From Lachnospiraceae bacterium (GTDB lineage: Bacteria > Bacillota > Clostridia > Lachnospirales > Lachnospiraceae), in the NCBI GenBank assembly GCA_017526985.1, contig JAFXQR010000045.1:1-41248 (forward strand): a DNA stretch of 41,248 bases. Direction: 5' to 3'. Of the stretch, positions 1-8,490 are shown piece by piece (the first letter of the stretch is position 1; every line of letters begins with the position of its first letter). The translations under genes and the position numbers were made by a program. Under the pieces are notes generated by a model. That model did no database searches and had not been told where the DNA came from. It saw nothing but the letters and a program-made list of their open reading frames with translations.

Positions 1-961
1 CGATCTCGGCACATACATCCGGATGCTCCTTCAGATACAGCTTCGCGTTTTCACGTCCCTGGCCGATCTTATTACCGTTATAGGCATACCAGGCACCACT
101 CTTATTTACCACATCTACATCCGCTGCCAGATCCAGCAGATCTCCTTCATAGGAGATGCCTTCTCCGAACATGATGTCAAACTCTGCCTCCTTAAACGGC
201 GGCGCCACCTTGTTCTTTACGATCTTTGCTCTGGTACGGTTGCCGACAAACTCGCCGCCATTCTTCAACTGCTCTACACGACGGATCTCCATACGTACGG
301 ATGCATAGTATTTCAGAGCATTACCACCGGTAGTTACCTGCGGATTACCATAGAAGACACCTACTTTTTCACGTAACTGGTTGATAAATACTACAGTACA
401 GTTGGACTTGCTGATAGCTCCGGCCAGCTTACGAAGCGCCTGAGACATCAGACGAGCCTGCAGACCTACGTGAGAATCGCCCATATCACCGTCCAGTTCT
501 GCCTTCGGGGTGAGTGCTGCTACAGAGTCAATAACTACGATATCCATTGCTCCGGAGCGTACCATCGTTTCCGCGATCTCCAGGCCCTGCTCACCATAAT
601 CCGGCTGGTTGATATAGAGGTTGTCTACATCCACACCGATATTTGCGGCATAGACCGGATCCAATGCATGCTCTGCATCGATGAATCCCGCGATGCCGCC
701 ACGCTTCTGTACCTCTGCGATCATATGCAGAGTGACCGTCGTCTTACCGGAAGATTCCGGACCGTAGATTTCGATCACACGTCCCTTAGGAATACCTCCC
801 AAACCAAGTGCAATATCCAGACTCAAAGAACCGGTGGGAATGGTCTCTACATTTAATTTGGATGCCGGATCGCCAAGCTTCATCACTGCGCCCTTACCAA
901 ACTGACGCTCCACCTGCACCATGGCAGCTTCCAATGCTTTTAATTTCTCTTCTCTTTCCAT
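1..961 (-). CDS. recA: Recombinase RecA, 3' end beyond left edge
   Basis: RecA binds single-stranded DNA, performs homologous strand exchange and triggers LexA self-cleavage. Translating the minus strand from the ATG at 961 gives 320 residues of typical RecA: an N-terminal alpha-helical start, Walker A GPESSGKT at about residues 67-74, [10 protein letters not shown], the Walker B region [20 protein letters not shown] and the [14 protein letters not shown] block. RecA proteins are usually about 340-360 residues, so only a short C-terminal tail is missing at the window edge. An AAGGAG ribosome binding site lies at 974-979. The gene has its own SOS-type promoter, so it is transcribed separately from the operon upstream. 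Confidence 0.98.
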   Translation of the reverse strand, partial: MEREEKLKALEAAMVQVERQFGKGAVMKLGDPASKLNVETIPTGSLSLDIALGLGGIPKGRVIEIYGPESSGKTTVTLHMIAEVQKRGGIAGFIDAEHALDPVYAANIGVDVDNLYINQPDYGEQGLEIAETMVRSGAMDIVVIDSVAALTPKAELDGDMGDSHVGLQARLMSQALRKLAGAISKSNCTVVFINQLREKVGVFYGNPQVTTGGNALKYYASVRMEIRRVEQLKNGGEFVGNRTRAKIVKNKVAPPFKEAEFDIMFGEGISYEGDLLDLAADVDVVNKSGAWYAYNGNKIGQGRENAKLYLKEHPDVCAEI

Positions 962-1007
962 AACTGAACTATTCTCCTTTTTTAAATGACATTATTTAAT
1001 GGCATTC

Positions 1008-1021
1008 CGAACATCCGTTCA
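1008..1021 (-). promoter_or_regulatory. LexA (DinR) box 2 downstream of the recA -10
   Basis: The sequence has GAAC-N4-GTTC symmetry; minus strand TGAACGGATGTTCG. It lies about 26 bp from box 1, just past the expected transcription start. Two boxes suggest tight SOS control. Confidence 0.75.
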
Positions 1022-1027
1022 AAAGAT

Positions 1028-1056
1028 ACTATAAAACATTTGTTCGGTTTTGTCAA
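1028..1056 (-). promoter_or_regulatory. recA sigma-A promoter
   Basis: On the minus strand TTGACA (1056-1051) is followed by a 17-bp spacer and TATAGT (1033-1028). This is nearly the full consensus. A LexA box fills the spacer. Confidence 0.9.
1034..1046 (-). promoter_or_regulatory. LexA (DinR) box 1 in the recA promoter spacer
   Basis: Minus-strand CGAACAAATGTTT fits the Firmicutes LexA consensus CGAACRNRYGTTYC. It lies between the -35 and -10 boxes, where bound LexA would block polymerase. Confidence 0.85.
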
Positions 1057-1332
1057 CTACTTTACATAAATATTTTTATCATTTTATCAGTCCAATAAAT
1101 TACACTCTACCACCTCTTTTCTGAAATTTTCACAGCAACCCGAATTTCTCTAAAAATACAATTTGGTGAATGCAGAGACGATCCGCCCCTGAGTGTCCGG
1201 TCACCTTACAGCAACCACGAAAGAGAGATGTTCTTTCAAAGACAGATATCAACTTAACACAAAACTGCCCGGATGTCAATGCACCCGGGCAGGATAATTT
1301 GTAAGAATATTTCGCACATATGCCTGGGCAGA
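1057..1332. other. Intergenic stretch between neuB-like gene and recA
   Basis: Apart from the neuB terminator at 1261-1292, I see nothing supportable here. A short minus-strand reading frame at 1130-1336 overlaps the neuB stop, lacks a ribosome binding site and resembles no family. Confidence 0.5.
1261..1292 (-). terminator. Terminator of the yicC-neuB operon
   Basis: An 8-bp GC-rich stem (1285-1292 with 1265-1272) is followed on the minus strand by TTTTGTGTT. It falls 40 bp after the neuB-like stop and isolates the operon from recA. Confidence 0.7.
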
Positions 1333-2214
1333 TCAATTGCCCTTTAATTTTGCGCGAACCTTTTTTTCATTCTCATCCATTGTCTTTACGCCGCTTCCCA
1401 TCATCTTCTGTATATCCAGGCAGCGACGATAAAGCATATACATCGCATTGATCTCCAGGCTGGCCTTCTGGTCCGTCCCCCACAGATCGTGTGACAAGGT
1501 CACGTGACGCTCGATCACCTTTGCCCCCAGTGTTGCCGCTACCACGCTGGGCTCCAGATTCTGCTCGTGCCCGCTGTAACCTACCACGCAATGATAACGA
1601 TCCTTCAATGTCTGCATATATGCCAGATTCAGCGAATCCACCGGTGCCGGATAGGTCGAATTGGTATGCAGCAGGATATAATCCCCGTTGCTGTAATCCT
1701 CCAATACAGAAACCGCCGCATCCAGCTCTTCCTGCGTACTCATACCATCTGACATGATCAGCGGTACTCCTGCCTGCGAAGCCTTTTTCAGCAAATCCAT
1801 ATTGCCGTTACCGGCCGACGCGATCTTGATAAACGGCAGATCATACTCCAAAAGAAATTCCAGGCTCGGGATATCCCAGGGCGACGCTGTCCAGGCAAGC
1901 GGTTTTTCCCTGCAATACCGGTCAATCTCATCATATTCCGGCTTTTCAAATTCTATACGTTTCTTATACTCCAGATAGGTCATCTGTCCCCACGGAGTAT
2001 CACGCATCACATTTTTCTGTGCCTCAGGAACGGCAATATCCGGTGTGCGTTTCTGAAACTTCACACAGTTCCAGCCGCACGCAAATGCCGCATCCATCAG
2101 CTTCTTGGCGATCTGCATATCTCCGTTATGGTTGATGCCGATCTCCGCGATAAAATACGGTACCTCGTTGTTTCCTACTTCAAAATCACCCAGCTTTACG
2201 ATCTGATTCGCCAT
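1333..2214 (-). CDS. NeuB-family sialic-acid-type synthase lacking the SAF domain
   Basis: NeuB-family enzymes condense phosphoenolpyruvate with an amino sugar to make nonulosonic acids (sialic, legionaminic or pseudaminic acid). The 293-residue protein has the family's TIM barrel: FIAEIGINHNGD near the N-terminus, VKFQKR, FIKIASAG, MSDGMST, LLHTNSTYPAP, VGYSGHE and VIERHVTL (metal and substrate residues). Typical NeuB is about 340-350 residues with a C-terminal antifreeze-like SAF domain. This one ends right after the barrel, so the SAF domain is absent. The ATG lies inside the upstream glycosyltransferase gene (29-bp overlap), with GGGAG 7 nt before it, suggesting translational coupling. 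The exact substrate cannot be read from the sequence. Confidence 0.85.
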   Translation of the reverse strand: MANQIVKLGDFEVGNNEVPYFIAEIGINHNGDMQIAKKLMDAAFACGWNCVKFQKRTPDIAVPEAQKNVMRDTPWGQMTYLEYKKRIEFEKPEYDEIDRYCREKPLAWTASPWDIPSLEFLLEYDLPFIKIASAGNGNMDLLKKASQAGVPLIMSDGMSTQEELDAAVSVLEDYSNGDYILLHTNSTYPAPVDSLNLAYMQTLKDRYHCVVGYSGHEQNLEPSVVAATLGAKVIERHVTLSHDLWGTDQKASLEINAMYMLYRRCLDIQKMMGSGVKTMDENEKKVRAKLKGN

Positions 2215-3154
2215 AATTTGACTCCCTGATAATATATAACGGCCTCTGCTTCGCTTCCGCCAAAATACGTGCCAGATATTCCCCGACCAGTCCCAACAGC
2301 ATGACGGTCATACCACCAAACAAAAGGATCAAAACGATCACAACAGAAACAGCATCCGGTAATTCCGACCAAAGACAACACTGTACGATCAATACGATCA
2401 GATCGATCCCAGCTGCCAGCAATCCCAATCCACCGAGATAGATAGCAAAACGGAGCGGCGCCCTTGCGAAAGAAAGCAGACCGCTGGCCGCATAATGCAG
2501 CAGCCCACGGATACTCCATTTCGATTTTCCTGCCGCCCGTTCCACATTGTGATACGGGATCCATTTTGTCTTAAATCCGACCCAGGAAAAAATGCCTTTG
2601 GTAAAGCGTTCCCGTTCCGTCAGTTTCAGTACTTCGTCCACCATCTGGCGAGTCATCAACCTAAAATCAGTGCTGCCCGGTGTCAGTTCCACAACCGTCA
2701 TACGATTTACGATCTGATAATACGCTACCGAAAATACCCGCTTGATCGCGCCTTCCCCTTTCCGGTCCTCTCTGCGAGCCCCGCAGCTGTCATACCCTTC
2801 GTCCACGATGGCATGGAGCATATCGATCAAAAGCGCGGGGGGATGCTGCAAATCCGCATCCATAACTGCCACATAATCCCCGGTGGAATGTTCCAGTCCG
2901 GCATAAATAGCAGCCTCCTTCCCGAGATTGCGCGAAAAAGAAATATAGTGTACCTGACCTTCCGGAGCTGCCGCAACGATCTGTTTGATCTTTTCCAGTG
3001 TCCCGTCGCTGCTGCCATCATCCACATAGATCAGCCTGAAATCATACGCCTTTAACTGATCCGCAAACAGATCTCTGACGGCATCGTAAAAAAGACCGAC
3101 ACAGGCTTCCTCATTAAAACTCGGTACAATTAATTCTACCGTCTTTCTGTCCAC
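2186..3154 (-). CDS. DPM1/GtrB-like glycosyltransferase family 2 with two membrane helices
   Basis: This is a 322-residue GT2 enzyme of the polyprenyl-phosphate hexosyltransferase type (GtrB, ArnC, DPM1), which loads a sugar on undecaprenyl phosphate at the cytoplasmic membrane. Visible features are LIVPSFNEE, YVDDGSSDGT, SFSRNLGKEAAIYAGL, MDADLQHPP (nucleotide/metal DxD) and, after residue about 225, two hydrophobic helices. The start is GTG at 3154, with GAGGAG 6 nt upstream inside the end of cinA. It overlaps the next gene (NeuB-like) by 29 bp, so the two probably act together in a surface glycan or lipid-linked sugar pathway. The sugar donor is unknown. Confidence 0.88.
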   Translation of the reverse strand: MDRKTVELIVPSFNEEACVGLFYDAVRDLFADQLKAYDFRLIYVDDGSSDGTLEKIKQIVAAAPEGQVHYISFSRNLGKEAAIYAGLEHSTGDYVAVMDADLQHPPALLIDMLHAIVDEGYDSCGARREDRKGEGAIKRVFSVAYYQIVNRMTVVELTPGSTDFRLMTRQMVDEVLKLTERERFTKGIFSWVGFKTKWIPYHNVERAAGKSKWSIRGLLHYAASGLLSFARAPLRFAIYLGGLGLLAAGIDLIVLIVQCCLWSELPDAVSVVIVLILLFGGMTVMLLGLVGEYLARILAEAKQRPLYIIRESNYGESDRKAG

Positions 3155-3157
3155 GCT

Positions 3158-4465
3158 CTACTCCTCTTTCCCAAAAGTCAGCTTACTGTAATATTCCAAA
3201 ATGCACCGGCGCATCTGATCCAATGCCGCCGCCACCGCACGTTCACGAATCATCGCACGGTTACCGATAAAATGGTACTCCTTTACCGTCACCACGCCGC
3301 ATACACTTACGGCGATATAGACAAGTCCGACCGGCTTTTCATCTGTTCCGCCGTCCGGTCCTGCGATACCGGATACCGCAACCGCCACATCCGCACGGTT
3401 AAAGAGCGTCACGCCCCCTACCATTTCACGCACGGTCTGTTCGCTGACTGCGCCGTATTTATCCAATGTCTTCCGTCTTACGCCGACCAGCTTTCTCTTG
3501 GCCTTGTTGGAATAGGTTACAAATCCGGATTTATATACTTCCGAAACACCCTGTACATTGATCAGACGGCCCGCGATCAGACCACCGGTGCAGGATTCCA
3601 CTGTCGTTACGGTCAGTTCATTTGCCAGCAGCAGATCCACCACTGCTTTTTCCAGCGTCACATCTTCATCTGTAGTATATACACTGTCACCAAGCCTTGT
3701 CTTGATCTCTTTGATCACCGGCTTGACCAGCTTCTTCGCGGTCTTTTCATCGGCCGCTTTAGCGGTTACACGCATATGCACCTCGCCGGTTTTGGCATAC
3801 GGCGCAACAGTTACTTCCCCATTCTGCCGGATCAGGTCATCCAGAAGCTCCGCGATCTCACTCTCGGTACGTCCGCATACTTTGACCGTAGCAGAATAGA
3901 TGATCTCTCCCGAACGTTTCTGCAGATAAGGCACCACTCTCTTCTGCCACATTTCCTGCAACTCTTCCGGCGGTCCGGGCAGCATTATGATGGTCTGGAT
4001 CTCCTCCGACATCTTACGAAAAGCGCTGCTCTCTTCTTTTGATAAGTTAAGCAATATCCCCGGTGCCGTCCCGATCTCGTTATCGAGGATCCGTGCTCCT
4101 TCCGGGATCATGGTCTGGCGAAGATTGTTCTCAGCCATCTTTTTCCCACGGGTCTTGAAATACTCTTCGATGTGTTTTTTGGTCACATCATCCGAATGCA
4201 TGGGACGTCCCAGCAGCTTCGCTACAGTTTCTTTGGTGATATCATCCTGTGTGGGCCCGAGTCCTCCGTTCAGTACTACCAGATCTGATCTGGACAGTGC
4301 CAGACGCAGTGCTTCCATGATACGCTGCTCATTGTCTCCCACCACAGACTGGGCATAAGTGGAAAGCCCAAGCTTCGCATACTGCTGTGCAAGATAAGCA
4401 GCGTTGGTATTTACCCTGTTTCCTAAAAGGATCTCCGTTCCGATGCAAATGGTTTCGACTACCAT
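3158..4465 (-). CDS. cinA: CinA, NMN amidohydrolase / competence-damage protein
   Basis: CinA has an N-terminal MoaB/MogA-like nucleotide pyrophosphatase domain and a C-terminal nicotinamide-nucleotide amidohydrolase domain, used in NAD salvage and often linked with competence and recA. The 435 residues contain the N-domain motifs GTEILLGNRVNTNA and LNGGLGPTQDD, then from about residue 280 the amidase domain with TVESCTGGLIAGRL, YSNKAK and VSGIAGPDGGT. It starts 1 bp after the pgsA stop with AGGAG about 9 nt upstream. In most clostridia cinA is directly followed by recA; here two sugar genes intervene. Confidence 0.97.
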   Translation of the reverse strand: MVVETICIGTEILLGNRVNTNAAYLAQQYAKLGLSTYAQSVVGDNEQRIMEALRLALSRSDLVVLNGGLGPTQDDITKETVAKLLGRPMHSDDVTKKHIEEYFKTRGKKMAENNLRQTMIPEGARILDNEIGTAPGILLNLSKEESSAFRKMSEEIQTIIMLPGPPEELQEMWQKRVVPYLQKRSGEIIYSATVKVCGRTESEIAELLDDLIRQNGEVTVAPYAKTGEVHMRVTAKAADEKTAKKLVKPVIKEIKTRLGDSVYTTDEDVTLEKAVVDLLLANELTVTTVESCTGGLIAGRLINVQGVSEVYKSGFVTYSNKAKRKLVGVRRKTLDKYGAVSEQTVREMVGGVTLFNRADVAVAVSGIAGPDGGTDEKPVGLVYIAVSVCGVVTVKEYHFIGNRAMIRERAVAAALDQMRRCILEYYSKLTFGKEE

Positions 4466-4466
4466 A

Positions 4467-5030
4467 TCACTTCTGCTCCTTTAAAACAGCCTTATTCTTT
4501 GCGACATAATCCACCATCGAGATCAATGTCAAAGCCAGCGAAATGTACATCAGCACGTCGGCTGCGATGGTAAGTCCTGTCAAAGTGATCTCCTGATCTT
4601 TCAGCGCGGATTCTACGATCATAAAGATCACCATAAACATCTGAAATGCCGTCTTAAACTTGCCCCACCAGCCGGCTGCGATCACGATGCCCTGCTCGGC
4701 TGCCACCAGACGGAAACCACTGATAAAAAACTCTCTGGCGATAATGATCAGTACGATCCACGCCGGCATACGATGCAGTTCCACAAAACAGATCATCGCC
4801 GCACTCACCAGCAGCTTATCCGCCAGCGGGTCCATAAATTTACCGAAATTGGTGACCAGATTGTTCTTTCTTGCAATGTAGCCATCCAAAAAATCCGTCA
4901 GTGACGCAACAATAAAAAGGCCAAGAGCTACCCATTTGGAAGCAGCTCCGGCCACACCTGTCATCAGAAAAAATACAAAAAACGGGATCAGTACCACGCG
5001 AAATGTTGTCAGTTTATTGGGCAGATTCAT
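4467..5030 (-). CDS. pgsA: CDP-diacylglycerol--glycerol-3-phosphate 3-phosphatidyltransferase
   Basis: PgsA makes phosphatidylglycerophosphate from CDP-diacylglycerol and glycerol 3-phosphate at the membrane, the committed step to phosphatidylglycerol and cardiolipin. The 187-residue protein starts MNLPNKLTTFR as in the family, has several hydrophobic helices, and carries the CDP-alcohol phosphotransferase motif DG-x2-AR-x8-G-x3-D-x3-D (in DGYIARKNN through FMDPLADK). Its ATG lies within the last codons of rimO (17-bp overlap), with GGAGAG 7 nt upstream. Confidence 0.97.
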   Translation of the reverse strand: MNLPNKLTTFRVVLIPFFVFFLMTGVAGAASKWVALGLFIVASLTDFLDGYIARKNNLVTNFGKFMDPLADKLLVSAAMICFVELHRMPAWIVLIIIAREFFISGFRLVAAEQGIVIAAGWWGKFKTAFQMFMVIFMIVESALKDQEITLTGLTIAADVLMYISLALTLISMVDYVAKNKAVLKEQK

Positions 5031-6363
5031 CTGTGAACTCTCCGATCAAATCATATTCTTCACTGCCGGTCACCTTGATCTGAACAATGGTGCCGCTCAT
5101 ATATTCCTTCTCCGTATCTACAAAGACATAACCGTCCACATCCGGTGCATCCATATAACTGCGGCAGACCAGCACATTCTCTTCCGGAATGCGTCCCTCT
5201 ACAATACAGTTCAACACACGGCCTTCCATCGCCTGTGCTTTATCAAACGCTATCTCCTGCTGCAGGGCCATTATGCCTTCTGCACGGTTCTTTTTCACCG
5301 CATCTTCGATCTGGTCTTCCATCTGCTCTGCCGCCGTACCTTCTTCCGGTGAATACGGGAACACACCCAAACGGTCAAAACGCATCTTTTCCACAAAAGA
5401 CTTCAGATTCTCATAATCCTCTTCCGTTTCTCCGGGGAATCCGCAGATCAGTGTGGTCCGCAGGCAGATATCCGGAATCCGTTTCCGCAGTTTTGCAATG
5501 GTCTCTTCCAGCTCCGCTCTGCGTGTGCGGCGTCCCATGCGCTTCAACACCGCATCCTCACTGTGCTGAATGGGCAGATCCAGATAATGGCACACCTTCG
5601 GTTCTGTCGCAATGGTTTCGATCAGCTCCTCCGTAATCTCTTCCGGATAGCAATACAATATACGGATCCATTTCAGATCCTCGATCTTTGCCAGCTCCCG
5701 AAGCAACTGCGGCAGGCGCTTCTCTCCATACAGATCTGTACCGTACAGTGTCGTCTCCTGCGCTACCAGCAACAGTTCCCGTACACCGCCATCTGCCAGC
5801 TTCCGTGCTTCCGCAAGCAGTGTATCCATCGGAACCGAACGATAAGCGCCGCGGATCGATGGTATAATGCAGTAGGTACAGCGCTTGTTGCACCCCTCTG
5901 CGATCTTTAAATACGCATAATGTCCGCCGGTAGAAAGGATTCTCGGTTTTCCCGCAACGGTATGCTGCAGATCCTCCATGGCATCCTTCTGCTCTCCGCC
6001 CAAGGCGCTACGCAAAACCTCTGCAATCTTATCAAACGCAGAAGTGCCTACCACAGCATCCACCTCCGGGATCTCTTTATGGATCTCTTCGGCATAGCGC
6101 TGTGCCAGGCAGCCGGTTGCAATCAAAGCCTTACAATTTGCAGTTTCTTTCAGTTTGCCGTACTCGATCAGGGTGTTGATGCTTTCCTCTTTTGCATCCA
6201 TGATGAAACAACAAGTGTTGACGATCACCACTTCCGCTTCCTGTTCATCATTTGTGATCGCAAAGCCCTCTTCCGAAAGCATTCCCAGCATCATCTCGGA
6301 GTCTACCAGATTCTTATCGCACCCCAGAGATACGAGCATTACTTTGTGCGGTGTATTGGCCAT
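5014..6363 (-). CDS. rimO: Ribosomal protein S12 methylthiotransferase RimO
   Basis: RimO is a radical-SAM iron-sulfur enzyme that adds a methylthio group to an aspartate of ribosomal protein S12. The 449-residue protein has the UPF0004 domain with cysteines at about 15 (in GCDKNLVDSE, which separates RimO from MiaB), 51 and 85, the radical-SAM CxxxCxxC at about 158-165 (CNKRCTYC), and a C-terminal TRAM region. The start is 6 bp after the rpoZ stop. Its ribosome binding site is poor (GAGG about 13 nt away), so translation may depend on coupling to rpoZ. Confidence 0.97.
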   Translation of the reverse strand: MANTPHKVMLVSLGCDKNLVDSEMMLGMLSEEGFAITNDEQEAEVVIVNTCCFIMDAKEESINTLIEYGKLKETANCKALIATGCLAQRYAEEIHKEIPEVDAVVGTSAFDKIAEVLRSALGGEQKDAMEDLQHTVAGKPRILSTGGHYAYLKIAEGCNKRCTYCIIPSIRGAYRSVPMDTLLAEARKLADGGVRELLLVAQETTLYGTDLYGEKRLPQLLRELAKIEDLKWIRILYCYPEEITEELIETIATEPKVCHYLDLPIQHSEDAVLKRMGRRTRRAELEETIAKLRKRIPDICLRTTLICGFPGETEEDYENLKSFVEKMRFDRLGVFPYSPEEGTAAEQMEDQIEDAVKKNRAEGIMALQQEIAFDKAQAMEGRVLNCIVEGRIPEENVLVCRSYMDAPDVDGYVFVDTEKEYMSGTIVQIKVTGSEEYDLIGEFTDESAQ

Positions 6364-6369
6364 CGAAAC

Positions 6370-6606
6370 TTATGCCTCATCACCTACGATATGGATCTTG
6401 GATTCATTCAATTCCTGTACTGCTACGGAAAGCGGCTTCTTGCCCTTTGCCGGTACCAGTGCCGGCTGTCCGGCGATGAGCTGACGCGCACGCTTTGCTG
6501 TAGCCATCACGATGGAATAACGGGAGTTTACCAAAGGCGGCTCGCCCTGTTCCTGTTCGCTGTTTACCACCTCAAGCAAGTCGGTGTAAGACGGATGTAA
6601 CATCAT
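6370..6606 (-). CDS. rpoZ: RNA polymerase omega subunit
   Basis: This small 78-residue protein has the omega core: MLHPSYTDLLE, NSRYSIVMATAKRARQLI and the KPLSVAVQEL region. Omega helps RNA polymerase beta-prime fold and assemble. It starts with two consecutive ATG codons; the first has AGGAGG 9 nt upstream. Placement right after gmk matches the usual Firmicutes order, where omega and guanylate kinase are linked to (p)ppGpp physiology. Confidence 0.95.
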   Translation of the reverse strand: MMLHPSYTDLLEVVNSEQEQGEPPLVNSRYSIVMATAKRARQLIAGQPALVPAKGKKPLSVAVQELNESKIHIVGDEA

Positions 6607-6632
6607 AATTTTTGTCCTCCTAAATTGACCTC

Positions 6633-7271
6633 TTATTGTTCCTCTTTCATGCGATACAGATCTTCCCGTACCGTCTGAATAAAGCTTTCGTTACGAAACG
6701 GCTTGCAATGAGCCGCTTCAATGATCGCGTGTGTATCGGTAATACACTCTTCAATCTTGTCATTGACCACGATATAGTCGTATTTCTCGATGCCTTCCGA
6801 TTCCTGTGCTGCACGATCCATACGTTTCTTTACAACTTCCGGTGTCTCTGTGCCACGCCCGATCAACCGTTCCTGCAATACTTTGGCACTGGGTGGCATC
6901 ACAAACAATAACAGTGCCGTGGGGTAGATCTCGCGGATCTTGAGGGCCCCCTGGATCTCGATCTCCAGGATCACATCCTTGCCGGCCTTTAACTGTTCTT
7001 CCACATAGGCTTTGGGGGTTCCGTAATAGTTGTCGCAATAGCTTGCATATTCCACCAGACCGTCTGCCGCAATAGTTTCTTCAAACTTTTCCCTGCTGAC
7101 AAAGAAGTAAGATACGCCATCCACTTCTCCGGGTCTGGGATTTCTGGTCGTCATAGACACGGAAAGCGCGTAATTATCATATTTTTCCAAAAGACCTTTG
7201 ACCAGCGTGCCTTTTCCGGTCCCCGCAAAGCCGGAGATCACCACCAAAATGCCTTCGCGTCCCGTCTTCAT
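6633..7271 (-). CDS. gmk: Guanylate kinase
   Basis: Gmk phosphorylates GMP to GDP with ATP in the cytoplasm. The 212-residue protein has the P-loop GFAGTGKGT (about residues 14-22; the family usually has GPSGxGKGT), SMTTRNPRPGEVDGVSYFFVS for GMP binding, YGTPKAYVE, and the lid region with IGRGTETPEVVKKRM. The ATG directly follows the remA TAG stop, with AGGAAG 6 nt upstream, so the two genes are coupled. Confidence 0.97.
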   Translation of the reverse strand: MKTGREGILVVISGFAGTGKGTLVKGLLEKYDNYALSVSMTTRNPRPGEVDGVSYFFVSREKFEETIAADGLVEYASYCDNYYGTPKAYVEEQLKAGKDVILEIEIQGALKIREIYPTALLLFVMPPSAKVLQERLIGRGTETPEVVKKRMDRAAQESEGIEKYDYIVVNDKIEECITDTHAIIEAAHCKPFRNESFIQTVREDLYRMKEEQ

Positions 7272-7523
7272 CTATACTTCCTCCGATGTATCCATACTGC
7301 GTCCGACAATCGTTTCCGGCAACAGCGCCGATAATACTACCTGCTGCCCTTCCATCACGATCACCGATTTCGTCTTGCGTCCGTGTGTCGCATCCACCGC
7401 CAGATCATTTTCTCTGGCGTGCATCACCATACGCTTGATCGGTGCCGCCTCCGGATGAACGATCGCTATGATCTTTTCCTCATTCACGACATTTCCGAAA
7501 CCGATATGCAGTAATTTTGCCAT
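7272..7523 (-). CDS. remA: RemA-family DNA-binding regulator (DUF370)
   Basis: This 83-residue protein belongs to the RemA/DUF370 family. In Bacillus RemA is a small ring-forming DNA-binding activator of biofilm matrix and osmoprotection genes. The family core is visible: LLHIGFGNVVN, IIAIVHPEAAPIKRM and DATHGRKTKSVIVM. Its position between yicC and gmk is conserved across Firmicutes. AGGTAGG lies just before the ATG. Its targets in this organism cannot be told. Confidence 0.93.
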   Translation of the reverse strand: MAKLLHIGFGNVVNEEKIIAIVHPEAAPIKRMVMHARENDLAVDATHGRKTKSVIVMEGQQVVLSALLPETIVGRSMDTSEEV

Positions 7524-7532
7524 TTATCCTAC

Positions 7533-8411
7533 CTATTCCAGGTTTTGTATCTGTTCTCTGATCTTTTCAATGCCGGTCTTCAATTCAATAGCGGCATCCG
7601 ATGTGAGCAGATCGTTTGCTTTTGAGAGCGTGGTATTTGCTTCGCGGTTCATCTCCTGTGCGATAAAATCCAGCTTGCGTCCTACGCTGCCGCCTTTTTT
7701 CAGCTCTGCGCTCATCGCTGCAATGTGACTCTTTAAGCGCACCATTTCTTCATCCACGCAGATCTTGTCGGCAAATACGGTCACTTCCATCAGTAGCCGG
7801 CTCTCATCGATCTGCACATCGCCAACCATTTCTTTTACCTTGGCACGTAATTTTTCACGATATTCCTCGATCACCTGCGGAGAATGTGCTTCAATCTGCG
7901 CTACACTCTCCTGCATGCTCTCCAGCTTGTCCAGAAGGTCTGTTTTAAGTGCTTCGCCTTCCCGTTCTCTGCTTTCCACAAAAACCTTTGCAGCACCGCG
8001 TACGACTTTTTCCAGATCCTGCCAAATCTCTTCCTCGTCAACCTGCACATCTTCCATAGAGAAGACTTCCGGATAACGGGACAACGTGGAAACACGTACA
8101 TCATCCTCCAGCCCGAACTCCTCTGCCATCTGTCGCAGATACTGCAGATATTCTGCCGCTACCGACTTGTTGTAGCGGATCTGTAAATTCTCTTCTCCCA
8201 GATCCTCGCAGGTAATGTAGAGATCCACCTTACCGCGCTCCAGGTACTCTTTCAGCACGTTGCGGATCTGTGCCTCAAAAGGATTAAATTTCTTCGGCAT
8301 CTTGATCGACAGATCCAGATATCTGTGATTGACTGCCTTCATTTCAACGGTGATACGGCGTGCGTGTTCTTCCATCTCGCAGCGTCCGAAACCGGTCATA
8401 CTTTTGATCAT
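7533..8411 (-). CDS. yicC: YicC-family endoribonuclease-like protein
   Basis: YicC-family proteins are conserved cytoplasmic RNA-processing proteins; YicC-type nuclease activity on small RNAs has been described. The protein opens with the family signature MIKSMTGFGR, has VNHRYLDLSIKMP, KVDLYI, and the C-terminal signature GRKLDFIAQEMNREANT. The longest frame begins with TTG at 8423, but the ATG at 8411 has GGGGGA 6 nt upstream and gives the standard N-terminus, so I start there (292 residues). It is the first gene of the operon running to the neuB-like gene. Confidence 0.93.
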   Translation of the reverse strand: MIKSMTGFGRCEMEEHARRITVEMKAVNHRYLDLSIKMPKKFNPFEAQIRNVLKEYLERGKVDLYITCEDLGEENLQIRYNKSVAAEYLQYLRQMAEEFGLEDDVRVSTLSRYPEVFSMEDVQVDEEEIWQDLEKVVRGAAKVFVESREREGEALKTDLLDKLESMQESVAQIEAHSPQVIEEYREKLRAKVKEMVGDVQIDESRLLMEVTVFADKICVDEEMVRLKSHIAAMSAELKKGGSVGRKLDFIAQEMNREANTTLSKANDLLTSDAAIELKTGIEKIREQIQNLE

Positions 8412-8452
8412 ACTGTCCCCCAATCATCCATCTTTTTTGGGCATACGTTGCT

Positions 8453-8481
8453 ATTATAATTCAAGGTCGAAACCGCGTCAA
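8453..8481 (-). promoter_or_regulatory. Promoter of the yicC-neuB operon
   Basis: TTGACG (8481-8476), a 17-bp spacer and a perfect TATAAT (8458-8453) on the minus strand. The start site would be about 35 bp before the yicC ATG. The -35 box lies only 10 bp past the stop of the upstream glycosyltransferase gene, with no terminator between. Confidence 0.9.
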
Positions 8482-8490
8482 GCGCCCCCG

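Noticed and set aside
23-856. Plus-strand reading frames of 117 and 128 codons in the recA region
   Set aside because: They are antisense shadows of recA, which is unmistakable on the minus strand; no ribosome binding sites or family resemblance.
1130-1336. 68-codon minus-strand frame after the neuB-like gene
   Set aside because: Overlaps the neuB stop, covers its terminator hairpin, lacks a ribosome binding site and resembles no protein.
8412-8423. Four-residue N-terminal extension of YicC from a TTG start
   Set aside because: It would place the GGGGGA ribosome binding site inside the coding sequence; ATG 8411 gives the family N-terminus.
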